Below, piece after piece: positions 43,124 to 53,143 of a DNA stretch of 64,000 bases (its first letter is position 1; the number at the start of each line of letters is the position of its first letter). A program made the position numbers and the translations under genes. The stretch is from an uncultured Lachnospiraceae bacterium. Its GTDB lineage: Bacteria > Bacillota > Clostridia > Lachnospirales > Lachnospiraceae. Below the pieces are notes generated by a model that was not told where the DNA came from, did no database searches, and saw only the letters and a list, made by a program, of their open reading frames with translations. The stretch covers positions 47,727 to 111,726 of the forward strand of contig CATLGW010000003.1 in assembly GCA_949948715.1 (NCBI GenBank). Direction: 5' to 3'.

Positions 43124-43486
43124 ATGGCAAAGAATATTTTGATTTGTGACGACGCTGCTTTTATGAGAATGATGATTAAGGATATTCTCACGAAGAACGG
43201 CTACAATGTGGCCGGTGAGGCTGAGAATGGCGCCAAGGCAGTGGAGAAGTACAAGGAGGTTAATCCCGACCTGGTACTTATGGATATTACGATGCCTGAG
43301 ATGGACGGCATTGAGGCCTTGAAGGCGATTCGCCAGCTTGACGGCGGCGCCAAGATTATTATGTGTTCCGCGATGGGCCAGCAGGCGATGGTTATCGAGT
43401 CTATTCAGGCGGGCGCTAAGGATTTCATTGTTAAGCCCTTCCAGGCGGAGCGAGTGATTGAGGCTGTGAAGAAGGTAGTCGGCTAA
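43124..43486 (+). CDS. cheY: Chemotaxis response regulator CheY
   Basis: A 120-residue single receiver domain. The acidic pocket is D9-D10, the phosphorylated residue D54 (LVLMDITMPEMDG), S82 in CSAMG is the Thr/Ser switch position and K104 in VKPFQ the conserved lysine. Phosphorylated by CheA, it binds FliM. It lies between fliY and fliO, as in Bacillus-type fla/che loci. Its stop overlaps the fliO start by 1 nt. Confidence 0.97.
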   Translation: MAKNILICDDAAFMRMMIKDILTKNGYNVAGEAENGAKAVEKYKEVNPDLVLMDITMPEMDGIEALKAIRQLDGGAKIIMCSAMGQQAMVIESIQAGAKDFIVKPFQAERVIEAVKKVVG

Positions 43487-43860
43487 TGTTTGTGCTGCTG
43501 ACGGGCGCCGACAGCTACACGCAGTTTATAACTGTGCTTGTGGTTTTCGTTTTAGTGCTTGCAATTACGGCTGTGGTGACAAAATGGGCAGCCAATTACC
43601 AGAGAGGGCAGTCCGTCAATCGGAATCTGGAGGTGATGGAGACTGCCAGACTGGGAAGCAACAAGTGGCTTCAGATTGTGCGGGCGGGCGATACTTTTGT
43701 GGCGATCGCGGTCTGTAAGGATACCGTGACGTTATTGGGGGAAATACCTAAGGAGCAGCTTAAGGAAATCAGCTCGGGAGGCGGTGAACTCAGCTTCCGA
43801 GAGCTGTTTGACAGGACAATCAGGAGAAATTCCAGTGACGATAAGGGACCAAAGGACTAA
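43486..43860 (+). CDS. fliO: Flagellar biosynthesis protein FliO
   Basis: A 124-residue protein with one transmembrane helix near the N-terminus (about residues 14-34, VLVVFVLVLAITAVVT) and a small basic cytoplasmic domain (NRNLEVMETARLGSNKWLQI, VRAGDTFVAIAV). FliO helps build the FliP ring of the export gate. Conservation is low; length, topology and position before fliP support the call. Confidence 0.88.
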   Translation: MFVLLTGADSYTQFITVLVVFVLVLAITAVVTKWAANYQRGQSVNRNLEVMETARLGSNKWLQIVRAGDTFVAIAVCKDTVTLLGEIPKEQLKEISSGGGELSFRELFDRTIRRNSSDDKGPKD

Positions 43861-43865
43861 AACGC

Positions 43866-44753
43866 ATGGATAGATTTAAGTATGCTGGAAAAAGAATAGG
43901 GATGGTCATATGCCTGCTGTTTTCGGTGGGCATATTGTGGTTTTACGGTAGCGTGGAAGTATCTGCCATTGGCTCCTCCATTGGGCAGCATGAGAACAAT
44001 CTCACCGGCGATACGGATTTTTCTACGACCATTAATCCCCCCGGCACGGCTAACACGCCCGAGGAATTGAATCAACTGAACACGCAGAATATTTTGGAGC
44101 TCAGAGTAAACGGGGACAACGGTCAGATCAACGGTGCGTTGCGCATTTTGATTACGCTGACGCTGATTATGCTGCTTCCCACTCTGCTGCTGATGATGAC
44201 GTCCTTTACAAGGATTATCATTGTTCTGCATTTTACCAGGGCGGCTTTGAATACCCAAACGGCTCCGCCCAACCAGATATTGGTGGGGCTGGCTTTGATT
44301 CTGACATTTTTCGTGATGGAGCCCACTCTGACACAGGTCAACGAGCAGGCTCTGGTGCCCTTTGAAAACGGTGAGATAAAACAGGAGGAGGCGCTGGAGT
44401 TGGGGATGGCCCCCCTGCGAACTTTCATGTATCGTCAGACCCAGGTGAAGGACGTAGATTTGTTTATGCAGATTTCCGGTTTGGAATGGGACGGCGTAAA
44501 TCTCGAGGAGATTCCCAATTCCGTTTTGATTCCCAGTTTTATGATCAGTGAACTTCGGGCTGCCTTTTGGATTGGCTTTATGATATATATTCCCTTTATT
44601 GTGATAGATATGGTGGTGGCGTCCACACTGATGAGTATGGGTATGATGATGCTGCCGCCGACCACGATTTCCATGCCGTTTAAGATACTGTTGTTCGTGC
44701 TGGCGGACGGCTGGAGCGTCATCGTAGGCGAGCTGGTGCGAACCTTTTATTGA
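43866..44753 (+). CDS. fliP: Flagellar export gate protein FliP
   Basis: A 295-residue membrane protein with a possible signal sequence (residues about 10-32) and four further transmembrane segments. Family motifs: LIMLLPTLLLMMTSFTRIII, LHFTRAALNTQTAPPNQILV and FMISELRAAFWIGFMIYIPF. The end is LFVLADGWSVIVGELVRTF. It forms the core of the FliPQR channel and is followed by fliQ and fliR. Confidence 0.97.
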   Translation: MDRFKYAGKRIGMVICLLFSVGILWFYGSVEVSAIGSSIGQHENNLTGDTDFSTTINPPGTANTPEELNQLNTQNILELRVNGDNGQINGALRILITLTLIMLLPTLLLMMTSFTRIIIVLHFTRAALNTQTAPPNQILVGLALILTFFVMEPTLTQVNEQALVPFENGEIKQEEALELGMAPLRTFMYRQTQVKDVDLFMQISGLEWDGVNLEEIPNSVLIPSFMISELRAAFWIGFMIYIPFIVIDMVVASTLMSMGMMMLPPTTISMPFKILLFVLADGWSVIVGELVRTFY

Positions 44754-44789
44754 CACTGCATCGGTTGGAACAGGAGGTGGAGTTAGGAA

Positions 44790-45062
44790 ATGACGGTTGA
44801 AGCGGTAATTGATATGATGAAATCCGGACTGTTTGTGATTATCAAGGTATCTATGCCGGTGCTGCTGATCTCTATGGCGGTGGGACTGATGGTAAGTATT
44901 TTTCAGACAGTCACGTCTATCCAGGAGCAGACCTTGACCTTTGTACCCAAGGTAATCAGTATTTTTGTCACTCTGATGATTCTAGGCAATTGGATGATGA
45001 CCAGCATGGTGGAGTTTGCCACGGACCTGTGGACCAGCTTCAGTATGTATGTGCATAAATAG
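44790..45062 (+). CDS. fliQ: Flagellar export gate protein FliQ
   Basis: A 90-residue protein of two transmembrane helices. It contains SMPVLLISMAVGLMVSIFQT and VTSIQEQTLTFVPKVISIFV, the family's most conserved stretch. Four copies pack around FliP in the export gate. AGGAGGTGGAG precedes the ATG. Confidence 0.96.
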   Translation: MTVEAVIDMMKSGLFVIIKVSMPVLLISMAVGLMVSIFQTVTSIQEQTLTFVPKVISIFVTLMILGNWMMTSMVEFATDLWTSFSMYVHK

Positions 45063-45073
45063 CAGGGACGGAC

Positions 45074-45856
45074 ATGGTCGATTATTCTTTTTCAATTTAT
45101 GATTTAGAATATTTTATGCTGATTCTCACACGAGTTGCCTGTTTTGTACATGTGGCCCCTTTTTTCGGTCTGACAAACACGCCCAGGCGGGTTAAGGTCG
45201 CCGTCAGTTTTTTTACCGCGATACTTTTGTATCATGTCCTGACGCCGGCGGACGCCATTGTATATGACACGGTGATGGAGTATGCCGTGATTGTGATGAA
45301 GGAGGCGGTGGTGGGACTGCTGATCGGCTTTGGAGCAAATATCTGTTCCGCTGTGGTGACTTTTTCCGGCGCTGTGGCGGATATGGAGATCGGTCTGTCC
45401 ATGATGACTTTGATGGATCCTACCTCCCGGCAGAGCAGCAGCATCACAGGCGTCATGTATCAGTACGCTTTCACTCTGATGCTCATTGCCAGCGGGATGT
45501 ACCGATATCTCATCAGCGCGCTGGCGGATACCTTCTCTCTGATTCCGGTGAGCGGGGCGGTTTTTAAGTCGGATTCCCTGCTCCAGTCCATGATTTCTTT
45601 TATGGTGGATTATGTAATACTGGGCTTTCGCATTATTCTGCCGGTATTTTGCGCTATATTGCTTTTGAATGCGGTATTGGGGGTTATGGCGAAGACCTCC
45701 CCGCAGATGAATATGTTTGCCGTTGGTATTCAGCTTAAGATTATAACGGGACTGTCCGTGATCTTTCTGACGGTGGGAATGCTGTCTGACGCGTCTGATT
45801 TTCTTTATCAGGAGATGCGGAAGATGATCATGTCCTTTGTAGGAGGGATGATGTGA
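45074..45856 (+). CDS. fliR: Flagellar export gate protein FliR
   Basis: A 260-residue protein with about six transmembrane segments. Typical stretches: RVACFVHVAPFFGLTNTPRR, KEAVVGLLIGFGANICSAVV and LLNAVLGVMAKTSPQMNMFA. One FliR completes the helical FliPQR channel. Its stop overlaps the flhB start by 4 nt. Confidence 0.96.
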   Translation: MVDYSFSIYDLEYFMLILTRVACFVHVAPFFGLTNTPRRVKVAVSFFTAILLYHVLTPADAIVYDTVMEYAVIVMKEAVVGLLIGFGANICSAVVTFSGAVADMEIGLSMMTLMDPTSRQSSSITGVMYQYAFTLMLIASGMYRYLISALADTFSLIPVSGAVFKSDSLLQSMISFMVDYVILGFRIILPVFCAILLLNAVLGVMAKTSPQMNMFAVGIQLKIITGLSVIFLTVGMLSDASDFLYQEMRKMIMSFVGGMM

Positions 45857-46962
45857 TTTTAAAGTACAACCTTCAGTTTTTTGCCGACGGGCCGGGCGGA
45901 GAGAAAACGGAGGAACCTACCTCCAAGAAGCTGAGCGATGCCCGAAGTGAAGGACAGGTCGCCAAGAGCCGTGAGATAGCCAACGGTCTGTGTCTTCTTT
46001 CGGTGTTTCTGGTGCTCCGGTTCTGGGTGGGCAGAATGGGGACTCAGTTTTTAGGTCTGTTTAAGCTCTTTTACGACAGGATTCCGGAAACTCTGGATTT
46101 TTGGCAGGGACATATGTCGGAGCAGGATATTCTGGTTATGTTCCGCAAAATGATGTCGGAGGCTCTGATTATCATGGCGCCGATCATGGTGATTGGCTTT
46201 CTGATCTCCTTTTTGAGCGATATTGTTCAGGTGAAGTGGAAGCCCACCAGCAAACCCATGAAGCCCAAGATGAGCAAATTGAATCCCATATCCGGATTCA
46301 AGAAAATATTTTCCGCCAATTCCCTGGCGGAGCTGATCAAATCCGTTGCCAAGATCAGCCTGATTATTATCATTTGCTATAATTATTTGTTGGATAAATG
46401 GCCGATTTTATTTGATTTTTACGGTATGTCCCTGATGCAGGCGCTGAATGTGATCAGCACAATCGTGACGGATCTGGGGATCCGGATCTCCCTGTTTTAT
46501 ATGATCATTGCCTTTGCGGACTGGGTTTATCAGAAATTCAAGTTTAAGAAGGATATGAAGATGACCAAGCAGGAGGTCAAGGACGAATACAAGCAGCAGG
46601 AGGGCGATCCGCAGATCAAGGGAAAGATTCGCCAAAAGATGCAGGAGGCGTCCAGAAGGCGCATGATGCAGGCGCTGCCCCAGGCCGATGTGGTCATCAC
46701 CAACCCCACCCACTATGCGGTGGCCGTCAAGTACGATCCCGAGGTCGCGGACGCGCCCATGGTGCTGGCCAAGGGCGAGGATTATATGGCTGCGCGAATT
46801 AAAGAGGTGGCCAAGGAGAATAATATTGAGATTGTGGAGAACAAGCCCTTGGCACGTATGCTTTACGCGAATGTGGATATAGGGCAGACCATTCCGCCGG
46901 AGCTCTATCAGGCGGTGGCGGAGGTTCTGGCCTTTGTATATCATTTGAAAGGCAAAGTATGA
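45853..46962 (+). CDS. flhB: Flagellar export switch protein FlhB
   Basis: A 369-residue protein with four transmembrane helices and a cytoplasmic autocleavage domain. The cleavage site NPTH is at N284-H287 (ITNPTHYAVAVKYD). The N-terminal GEKTEEPTSKKLSDARSEGQ is characteristic. Cleavage between N and P allows FliK to switch export specificity. The start codon is GTG 45853, overlapping the fliR stop. Confidence 0.97.
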   Translation: MILKYNLQFFADGPGGEKTEEPTSKKLSDARSEGQVAKSREIANGLCLLSVFLVLRFWVGRMGTQFLGLFKLFYDRIPETLDFWQGHMSEQDILVMFRKMMSEALIIMAPIMVIGFLISFLSDIVQVKWKPTSKPMKPKMSKLNPISGFKKIFSANSLAELIKSVAKISLIIIICYNYLLDKWPILFDFYGMSLMQALNVISTIVTDLGIRISLFYMIIAFADWVYQKFKFKKDMKMTKQEVKDEYKQQEGDPQIKGKIRQKMQEASRRRMMQALPQADVVITNPTHYAVAVKYDPEVADAPMVLAKGEDYMAARIKEVAKENNIEIVENKPLARMLYANVDIGQTIPPELYQAVAEVLAFVYHLKGKV

Positions 46963-46979
46963 AAGGAGCATGAGCAGGA

Positions 46980-49019
46980 ATGAAGCTTAAGAAAGCCGAT
47001 ATAGGTGTCTCGTTATATATTGTAGCGGCCATCATAATGTTCATCGTGCCGATCCCGGCCTGGCTTTTGGACGTCTTGCTGGCGTTTAACATTTCCATCG
47101 CTCTTACCATTTTATTTGGGGCCATGTTCAGCAAGGAAGTGCTGGATATGTCGTTTTTCCCTACCATGCTTTTGTTTACAACCATATTCAGAATCGCTCT
47201 GAACGTGTCTTCCACCAGACTGATTCTGCTCTACGGGGAGCCGGGAAATGTGGTGAAGACCTTCGGCGAGTTCGTGGGCGGCGGCAATCTGGTAATCGGC
47301 GGTATCATCTTTATTATTTTGGTGCTGGTTCAGTTTATGGTGATCAACAAAGGTTCCGAGCGTGTGTCTGAGGTGACGGCAAGATTTACCCTGGACGCCA
47401 TGCCCGGTAAGCAGATGGCCATCGACGCGGACTTGAACACGGGAGCCATCGACGATGCGGAGGCAAAGAGACGTCGGGATAAGATACAGGCGGAGTCAAG
47501 CTTTTTCGGTTCCATGGACGGTGCCGTGAAGTATGTAAAGGGAGACGCTACCGCGGGTCTGATTATCACGGTGGTCAACATAGTGGGCGGCATCATTATG
47601 GGAGTCACCAGCCTGGGGCTGGATGTTTCATCCGCCCTGAGCAAGTATGCGATCCTGACCATCGGCGACGGCCTGGTGAGCCAGATCCCCTCTCTGCTGA
47701 TCTCCCTGTCCACCGGTATTTTGGTGACTAAGGGCAGCAAGGACGCGGATTTCGGCGGAATTCTGGTAAGGCAGTTGTTCGGCATTCCCAAGGTTCTCTA
47801 CCTGGTGGGAGCCATGCTGGCTTTCCTGGGATTTGTGACGGAGCTGAACACGATTCTGTTTGTGGGCTTTGGTCTGGCATTCATTGTGGTGGGCCGGAAT
47901 ATCGCGGGCACCATAGAGACGGCCCAGATTGAGCAGGAGATCAGTACGGAGGAGGCGGAGGCGGAGGAGATACGTCAGCCGGAGAATGTCACCAGCCTTC
48001 TGCAGGTGGATCCCATAGAGCTGGAGTTCGGCTATGGTATTATTCCTCTGGCGGATGTCAATCAGGGCGGAGACCTTCTGGATCGAGTGGTTATGATCAG
48101 GCGGCAGATCGCCCTGGAGCTTGGCACGGTGGTTCCCATTATCCGTCTGAGGGACAATATCCAGCTCAATCCCAATCAGTATATCATAAAGATCAAGGGC
48201 ATACAGGTCAGCGAGGGGGAAATATTATTCGACCACTATATGGCCATGAACCCCGGCTATGTGGAGGAGGAGATTACGGGTATTCCCACCTACGAGCCAT
48301 CCTTCCACCTTCCGGCTATCTGGATAACGGAGGGGCAGAGGGAGCGGGCGGAAGGCCTGGGATATACGGTGGTGGATCCTCCCTCCATCATAGCTACCCA
48401 TCTGACGGAGATTATCAGACAGCATATTGCGGAGCTTTTGACCCGGCAGGATGTGCAGAGTCTTACCAACAATTTGAAGGAGAACAATCCTTCTCTGGTG
48501 GAGGAGCTGGTTCCCAAGCTGTTAGGGATCGGCGAGATACAGAAGGTTCTGCAGAATCTGTTAAAGGAGGGCATCTCCATTCGGGATCTCTTGACCATCA
48601 TGGAGACATTGGCGGATTATGCCACCACTACCAGGGATACAGATATCCTCACGGAGTATGTGCGGCAGAGCTTAAAGAGAGCGATTTCCACCAAGTATTT
48701 CTCGCCCAATGAGACCACCAGTGTGGTGACTCTGGATCCGAAGGTGGAACAGGAGATCATGGGCAGTGTGAAGCAGACGGAGACGGGGGCGTTCTTGAAT
48801 ATCGATCCCGCCAAAGCCAGGGCCATTATCGATTCTGTGGGCAATGAGGCCAAGAAGCTGGAGAACCTGGGAAAGAACCCGATTGTGATTACCTCCCCCA
48901 TTGTGCGCATGTATTTCAAACGCCTGACGGAGGATTATTACAGGGATTTGGTGGTGGTTTCCTATAACGAAGTTGAATCAAATGTTGAATTGCAATCAGT
49001 TGGGATGGTGACAGCATAA
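46980..49019 (+). CDS. flhA: Flagellar export gate protein FlhA
   Basis: A 679-residue protein. It has an N-terminal membrane half with about eight helices and the FHIPEP loop (RFTLDAMPGKQMAIDADLN), and a cytoplasmic half (about 330-679) that forms a nonameric ring docking export chaperones. DPIELEFGYGIIPLAD and the tail VLSYNEV-type segment VVVSYNEVESNVELQSVG fit the family. Its stop overlaps flhF by 1 nt (TAATG). Confidence 0.97.
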   Translation: MKLKKADIGVSLYIVAAIIMFIVPIPAWLLDVLLAFNISIALTILFGAMFSKEVLDMSFFPTMLLFTTIFRIALNVSSTRLILLYGEPGNVVKTFGEFVGGGNLVIGGIIFIILVLVQFMVINKGSERVSEVTARFTLDAMPGKQMAIDADLNTGAIDDAEAKRRRDKIQAESSFFGSMDGAVKYVKGDATAGLIITVVNIVGGIIMGVTSLGLDVSSALSKYAILTIGDGLVSQIPSLLISLSTGILVTKGSKDADFGGILVRQLFGIPKVLYLVGAMLAFLGFVTELNTILFVGFGLAFIVVGRNIAGTIETAQIEQEISTEEAEAEEIRQPENVTSLLQVDPIELEFGYGIIPLADVNQGGDLLDRVVMIRRQIALELGTVVPIIRLRDNIQLNPNQYIIKIKGIQVSEGEILFDHYMAMNPGYVEEEITGIPTYEPSFHLPAIWITEGQRERAEGLGYTVVDPPSIIATHLTEIIRQHIAELLTRQDVQSLTNNLKENNPSLVEELVPKLLGIGEIQKVLQNLLKEGISIRDLLTIMETLADYATTTRDTDILTEYVRQSLKRAISTKYFSPNETTSVVTLDPKVEQEIMGSVKQTETGAFLNIDPAKARAIIDSVGNEAKKLENLGKNPIVITSPIVRMYFKRLTEDYYRDLVVVSYNEVESNVELQSVGMVTA

Positions 49020-50275
49020 TGATTATAAAAAAATTCCAGGGAAAAAGTGAAGAAGCCGCGGTGGCGGCGGCCAAAAAAGAGCTGGGTGAGAGCGCTGTCA
49101 TCTTGAACGTGAAAGAGGTGAAGCGAACGGGCCTCAGAAGGCTCTTTGGTGCCAAACGCGTGGAAGTGACGGTGGCGCTGGAGGATGACAAGGATGCGAT
49201 GAAGGCTGTGAGGCGTGAGCAGCCCCAGCCTGTCCCTTCGGCAGAGACGTCCGGGTTTCAGAAGGAGCTTTCGGTGAACATATCACCTGCACCTGAGGAT
49301 TCGGAGCGGGGGGGAGTCAGTCTGAGCTCCCAGGATATCGAGCGGAGGCTGGATAATCTGCAGAGCCTTCTGGAGAGTCAGATCAAAAGGGAGGAGACCG
49401 AGGGGAGCGCAGCTCTGGGGAAGAGCGAGAGCCAGGAGGCGTCAGGACAGGGACTGGAGGAGTCTGCTGAGCTGACGGAGCTGGATAAGTTCCTGCGTCT
49501 TTTGTACAATACCATGCTGGAAAATGAGGTGGATGAAAAGTACGCCAATCAGATTATGGAGGATGCGGGTAAGAACAAAAAGCCTAACATTCCTTTCGAC
49601 TATATTCTGGCAAATATTTATCAGAGAATGGTGTTGAAATTCGGTAAATCCGAGGGCATCAAGCCGGCGGAGGATGGCGTGAAGGCGGTTCTTTTCCTGG
49701 GCCCCACCGGGGTGGGTAAAACCACCACCATCGCCAAGATAGCAAGCAGCTTTGTGATGGAGGAGAAGAAGAAGGTGGCCCTGTTTACCACTGACACATA
49801 CCGTATCGCCGCAGCGGAGCAGCTTCGCACCTATGCAAACATTTTGGAGGTACCCTTCAGGGTGATCTATACGGCGGAGGAATTGGCGGAGGGGCTGGAG
49901 GCCTTTGCAGATTTTGATTATATTTTTGTGGACACGACGGGACATTCCCCTCACAGCGACGACCAGCTTGACAAGATGAAGGGATTTTTGGAGGTTGTGG
50001 AGTCGAAGGCGGAGTATCAGACATTTTTGGTGCTGAGCGCGGCCACAAAGTATCGGGATTTGCTCAAAACGGCCGAAAAGTACCGCAGTGTGGCGGACTA
50101 TGAGCTGATTTTCACAAAGCTGGATGAGACCATAAGCTGGGGAAGCATTCTGAATTTGAAATTGCACACAGATACTACCATCGCATATGTTACCTACGGA
50201 CAGGACGTTCCCAGTGACATTGAAAGGTTCAATCCACAGAAGACGGTGAAGCAGCTTCTGGGAGGTAAGACTTGA
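49019..50275 (+). CDS. flhF: Flagellar placement GTPase FlhF
   Basis: A 418-residue SRP-type GTPase. It has a variable N-terminal B domain starting MIIKKFQGKSEEAAVAAAKK, an N domain, and the G domain with GPTGVGKTTTIAKIAS (K234), TTDTYRIAAAEQLRTYA and the specificity motif TKLDE. FlhF marks the site and number of flagella together with FlhG, the next gene. In this copy the DTxGxxP-like G3 motif reads DTTGHSP. Confidence 0.95.
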   Translation: MIIKKFQGKSEEAAVAAAKKELGESAVILNVKEVKRTGLRRLFGAKRVEVTVALEDDKDAMKAVRREQPQPVPSAETSGFQKELSVNISPAPEDSERGGVSLSSQDIERRLDNLQSLLESQIKREETEGSAALGKSESQEASGQGLEESAELTELDKFLRLLYNTMLENEVDEKYANQIMEDAGKNKKPNIPFDYILANIYQRMVLKFGKSEGIKPAEDGVKAVLFLGPTGVGKTTTIAKIASSFVMEEKKKVALFTTDTYRIAAAEQLRTYANILEVPFRVIYTAEELAEGLEAFADFDYIFVDTTGHSPHSDDQLDKMKGFLEVVESKAEYQTFLVLSAATKYRDLLKTAEKYRSVADYELIFTKLDETISWGSILNLKLHTDTTIAYVTYGQDVPSDIERFNPQKTVKQLLGGKT

Positions 50276-50318
50276 GAAATTTTCGGATGGGGTGCCGGTT
50301 TTTACAGGAGGGCCGTGT

Positions 50319-51221
50319 ATGGATCAGGCGGAACAATTACGTATTATAAAGGCAAATCAACAATCAAAGCCTCTGGCTCGTGTGATTACGGTCACCAGCG
50401 GCAAGGGTGGCGTGGGAAAATCCAACACCGCCATCAATTTGGCCGTTCAGTTTCGAAAGCTGGGAAAGAGGGTCATTATTCTGGATGCGGATTTTGGACT
50501 GGCAAATATCGAGATTATGTTCGGAGCGGTGCCCAAGCACAATTTATATGATTTGATCTATCAGGGAAAGAATATCAAGGATATCATTACCTGGGGGCCT
50601 AAGGAGGTGGGATTTATCTCCGGCGGTTCGGGAATCGCCGGTATGTCCAATTTAGGCAGGGATTATCTGAATTATATCATACAGAATCTGACGGAGTTAG
50701 ACGCTATTGCGGATATCATTATTGTGGATACAGGCGCCGGTATCGCTGACGCTGTGTTGGAATTTCTGGTTGCCAGCGGTGAGATTCTGATGGTGACCAC
50801 GCCGGAACCGACCTCCATAACGGATGCCTATTCCCTGCTGAAGGCTCTGTACAGACATCCCAGATACAGGGAGGAGGACACCAAGATTAAAATGATCGCC
50901 AACCGGGTGGAAAAGACTCCGGACGGAGAGATTCTGTACCAGAAGCTCAACGCGGTAGTGGCCAGATATCTGAAGCTGAATATGACTTATATGGGGAGCG
51001 TACCTCAGGACGCACAGCTATCCAGGGCGGTCATGCAGCAAATGCCGGTTTCCATACAAAATCCCCTGGCCAAGTCCAGTCTTGCCTATGAGAGAATAGC
51101 CAAGCGGCTCCTGGACAGGGAGGAGGAGGAACGGCAGCCGAAACGAGGCATGGCGGCGTTTTTTTCGCATATTATATCAGGGAATGAGGGGCGTTTATTA
51201 AAGATAAAAGACAGGAGGTAA
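50319..51221 (+). CDS. flhG: Flagellar number regulator FlhG (MinD-like ATPase)
   Basis: A 300-residue ParA/MinD-type ATPase with the deviant Walker A SGKGGVGKSN (G28-K34), switch I region LDADFGLANIEIMFG, switch II VDTGAGI and a C-terminal amphipathic tail. An N-terminal DQAEQLR motif resembles the segment that activates FlhF GTPase. ATG 50319 follows CAGGAGGG; the longer frame upstream lacks a ribosome site. Length and order (flhF-flhG) are standard. Confidence 0.95.
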   Translation: MDQAEQLRIIKANQQSKPLARVITVTSGKGGVGKSNTAINLAVQFRKLGKRVIILDADFGLANIEIMFGAVPKHNLYDLIYQGKNIKDIITWGPKEVGFISGGSGIAGMSNLGRDYLNYIIQNLTELDAIADIIIVDTGAGIADAVLEFLVASGEILMVTTPEPTSITDAYSLLKALYRHPRYREEDTKIKMIANRVEKTPDGEILYQKLNAVVARYLKLNMTYMGSVPQDAQLSRAVMQQMPVSIQNPLAKSSLAYERIAKRLLDREEEERQPKRGMAAFFSHIISGNEGRLLKIKDRR

Positions 51222-51228
51222 AGAGATT

Positions 51229-51960
51229 ATGCTTTCCAGGTGCATCACAGAAGGGGATAAAGTGGAGCTGCAGGCAATTGATCGAAAGACCGACGGACAG
51301 ACGGATGAAAAACAGAAGACCTATTACAGTCAGGTGCTGACAATATTGTCGGAGGATACTCTGGAGATCACCATGCCCATGGAGCAGACCAAGCTGATAC
51401 TGCTTCCTGTTGACGGGGAGTATGAGCTGGTTTTTTACGCGGGAAAGGGTACGCTGTATCAGTGCTTTGCCAGGATCATAGACCGCTATAAGAGCAACAA
51501 TGTCTATATGCTGGCGGTGGAGCTCACCAGCAATCTGCGCAGGTATCAGAGGAGGGAGTATTACCGCTTCAGCTGTGCGCTGGAGATGTGCGCCAGGACT
51601 TTGGAGGAGGAGGAGGTTCAGGCGCTGAAGGAGAAGGATTCCTTTGTGCTGCAGCCCAATCTTCCCATCAAACGGAGCGTGATTGTGGATATCAGCGGAG
51701 GCGGGCTGCGCTTTATGTCCTCCCAGAGATATGAGCCCGACAGTCTCATTTACTGCGGTTATCAGTTGATTGAGGGCAGCAAGAGAAAGCAGTATGAGGT
51801 GGTGGGGAAGGTTTTGGCGGTGAAGGAGCTTGAAAACCGGCCCGGCACCTATGAGCACAGAGTGCAGTATTACAATATGGATATGAATACCAGGGAAGAG
51901 ATCATAAAGTTTATATTTGAGGAGGAGCGCAAGAACCTTAAGAAGGATTTGGATATTTAG
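51229..51960 (+). CDS. PilZ-domain flagellar brake protein (YcgR/YpfA-like)
   Basis: A 243-residue protein. It has an N-terminal YcgR-like beta barrel (about 5-100) and a C-terminal PilZ domain with the c-di-GMP-binding residues RRYQRREYYRF (R109, R113) and DISGGG (D154, S156, G159). Such proteins slow the motor or stator when c-di-GMP is high. The ATG at 51229 comes 7 bp after flhG, with AGGAGG upstream. Both c-di-GMP motifs are intact, so binding is likely. Confidence 0.9.
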   Translation: MLSRCITEGDKVELQAIDRKTDGQTDEKQKTYYSQVLTILSEDTLEITMPMEQTKLILLPVDGEYELVFYAGKGTLYQCFARIIDRYKSNNVYMLAVELTSNLRRYQRREYYRFSCALEMCARTLEEEEVQALKEKDSFVLQPNLPIKRSVIVDISGGGLRFMSSQRYEPDSLIYCGYQLIEGSKRKQYEVVGKVLAVKELENRPGTYEHRVQYYNMDMNTREEIIKFIFEEERKNLKKDLDI

Positions 51961-52004
51961 TCAGGATAGGAGAACGCAAAGGTCGGCGGAAGGGTGGAGG
52001 CGAG

Positions 52005-53090
52005 ATGAGAACAAAAAAAATTTTGATCGTAGACGACTCTGCACTTATGAGAAGGGTACTCTATGATATAATTACAAGTGACACAAGATTCCAGCCGGTT
52101 GACAGAGCGGTCAATGGTCTGGAAGCTTTCGATATGATCAGCAGGAACAATTACGACGCAGTGGTATTGGATGTGAATATGCCCAAGATGAACGGGCTTG
52201 AGCTTCTGAGAAAGCTGCGGCAGTATAAGATTCCCGTCAGGGTCGTTATGGCCAGCACAGCCACCCAGGAGGGGGCAAAGACCACGCTGGACGCTTTGGA
52301 GCTGGGAGCGCTGGACTTTGTACATAAGCCTGACAATGCCGCGGACTGCAGGGTGGACACCTTCAGGAAGCGTCTGCTGCAGATGCTGAACGTGGCCGTT
52401 GAGAGCGAGATGCCCGTCTTCGAGGCGGTGGAGCCGGCAAAGCCCCCCACTGTGGACAGAAAGCTGGCAGATATCCTTAAGCGGAGCACGGTGAGCACGG
52501 CGGGCAAGAAGATCGTGGCGCTGGCCAGCTCCACGGGCGGCCCCAAATCCCTTCAGGCGGTGATACCGAAGCTTCCCGCAGGCCTGAACGCTCCCGTTCT
52601 TCTGGTGCAGCATATGCCCAAGGGCTTTACCGCTTCTCTGGCGGAACGCCTCAATGTCATGAGCGAGGTCACCGTGAAGGAGGCTGCCGAGGGTATGGAG
52701 CTGGAAAACGGCACTGTCTACGTGGCCATGGGCGGTCAGCACATGAATGTGCGGACTGCGCCGGGGGGAAAATACACCATACATCTTTCCGACGAGCCCA
52801 ACAGGGAGGGAGTCAAGCCCTGCGCCAACTATATGTACGAGTCGCTTATGGACAGCAATTTTGACAGCGTTGTCTGTGTGGTGATGACCGGTATGGGGGC
52901 GGACGGGACAGAGGGCATACGGAATCTTGAGAGCAAGAAAAATGTGCATGTGATCGCCCAGGACCAGGCCACATCGGTGGTGTTCGGTATGCCCAAGAGC
53001 GTGATCAGCGCGGGACTTGCGGATCAGGTGGTTCCTCTGGATCAGATTGCACAGGAGATTGTTTTACACGTAGGAGTACAGAATCGGTAG
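52005..53090 (+). CDS. cheB: Chemotaxis methylesterase/deamidase CheB
   Basis: A 361-residue protein. The receiver domain (1-120, phospho-acceptor D56 in VVLDVNMPKM) is joined by a linker of about 50 residues to the methylesterase domain. The catalytic triad is S176 (ASSTGGP), H203 (VQHMP) and D300 (MTGMGADG). CheB removes methyl groups from chemoreceptors for adaptation. No cheR gene is present in this window. GTGGAGGCGAG lies before the ATG. Confidence 0.97.
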   Translation: MRTKKILIVDDSALMRRVLYDIITSDTRFQPVDRAVNGLEAFDMISRNNYDAVVLDVNMPKMNGLELLRKLRQYKIPVRVVMASTATQEGAKTTLDALELGALDFVHKPDNAADCRVDTFRKRLLQMLNVAVESEMPVFEAVEPAKPPTVDRKLADILKRSTVSTAGKKIVALASSTGGPKSLQAVIPKLPAGLNAPVLLVQHMPKGFTASLAERLNVMSEVTVKEAAEGMELENGTVYVAMGGQHMNVRTAPGGKYTIHLSDEPNREGVKPCANYMYESLMDSNFDSVVCVVMTGMGADGTEGIRNLESKKNVHVIAQDQATSVVFGMPKSVISAGLADQVVPLDQIAQEIVLHVGVQNR

Positions 53091-53143
53091 GGCCCCGGGG
53101 CTCTGCCGGAGCGCAGATGCCTTAAGGCGGATTGGAGAAAAAA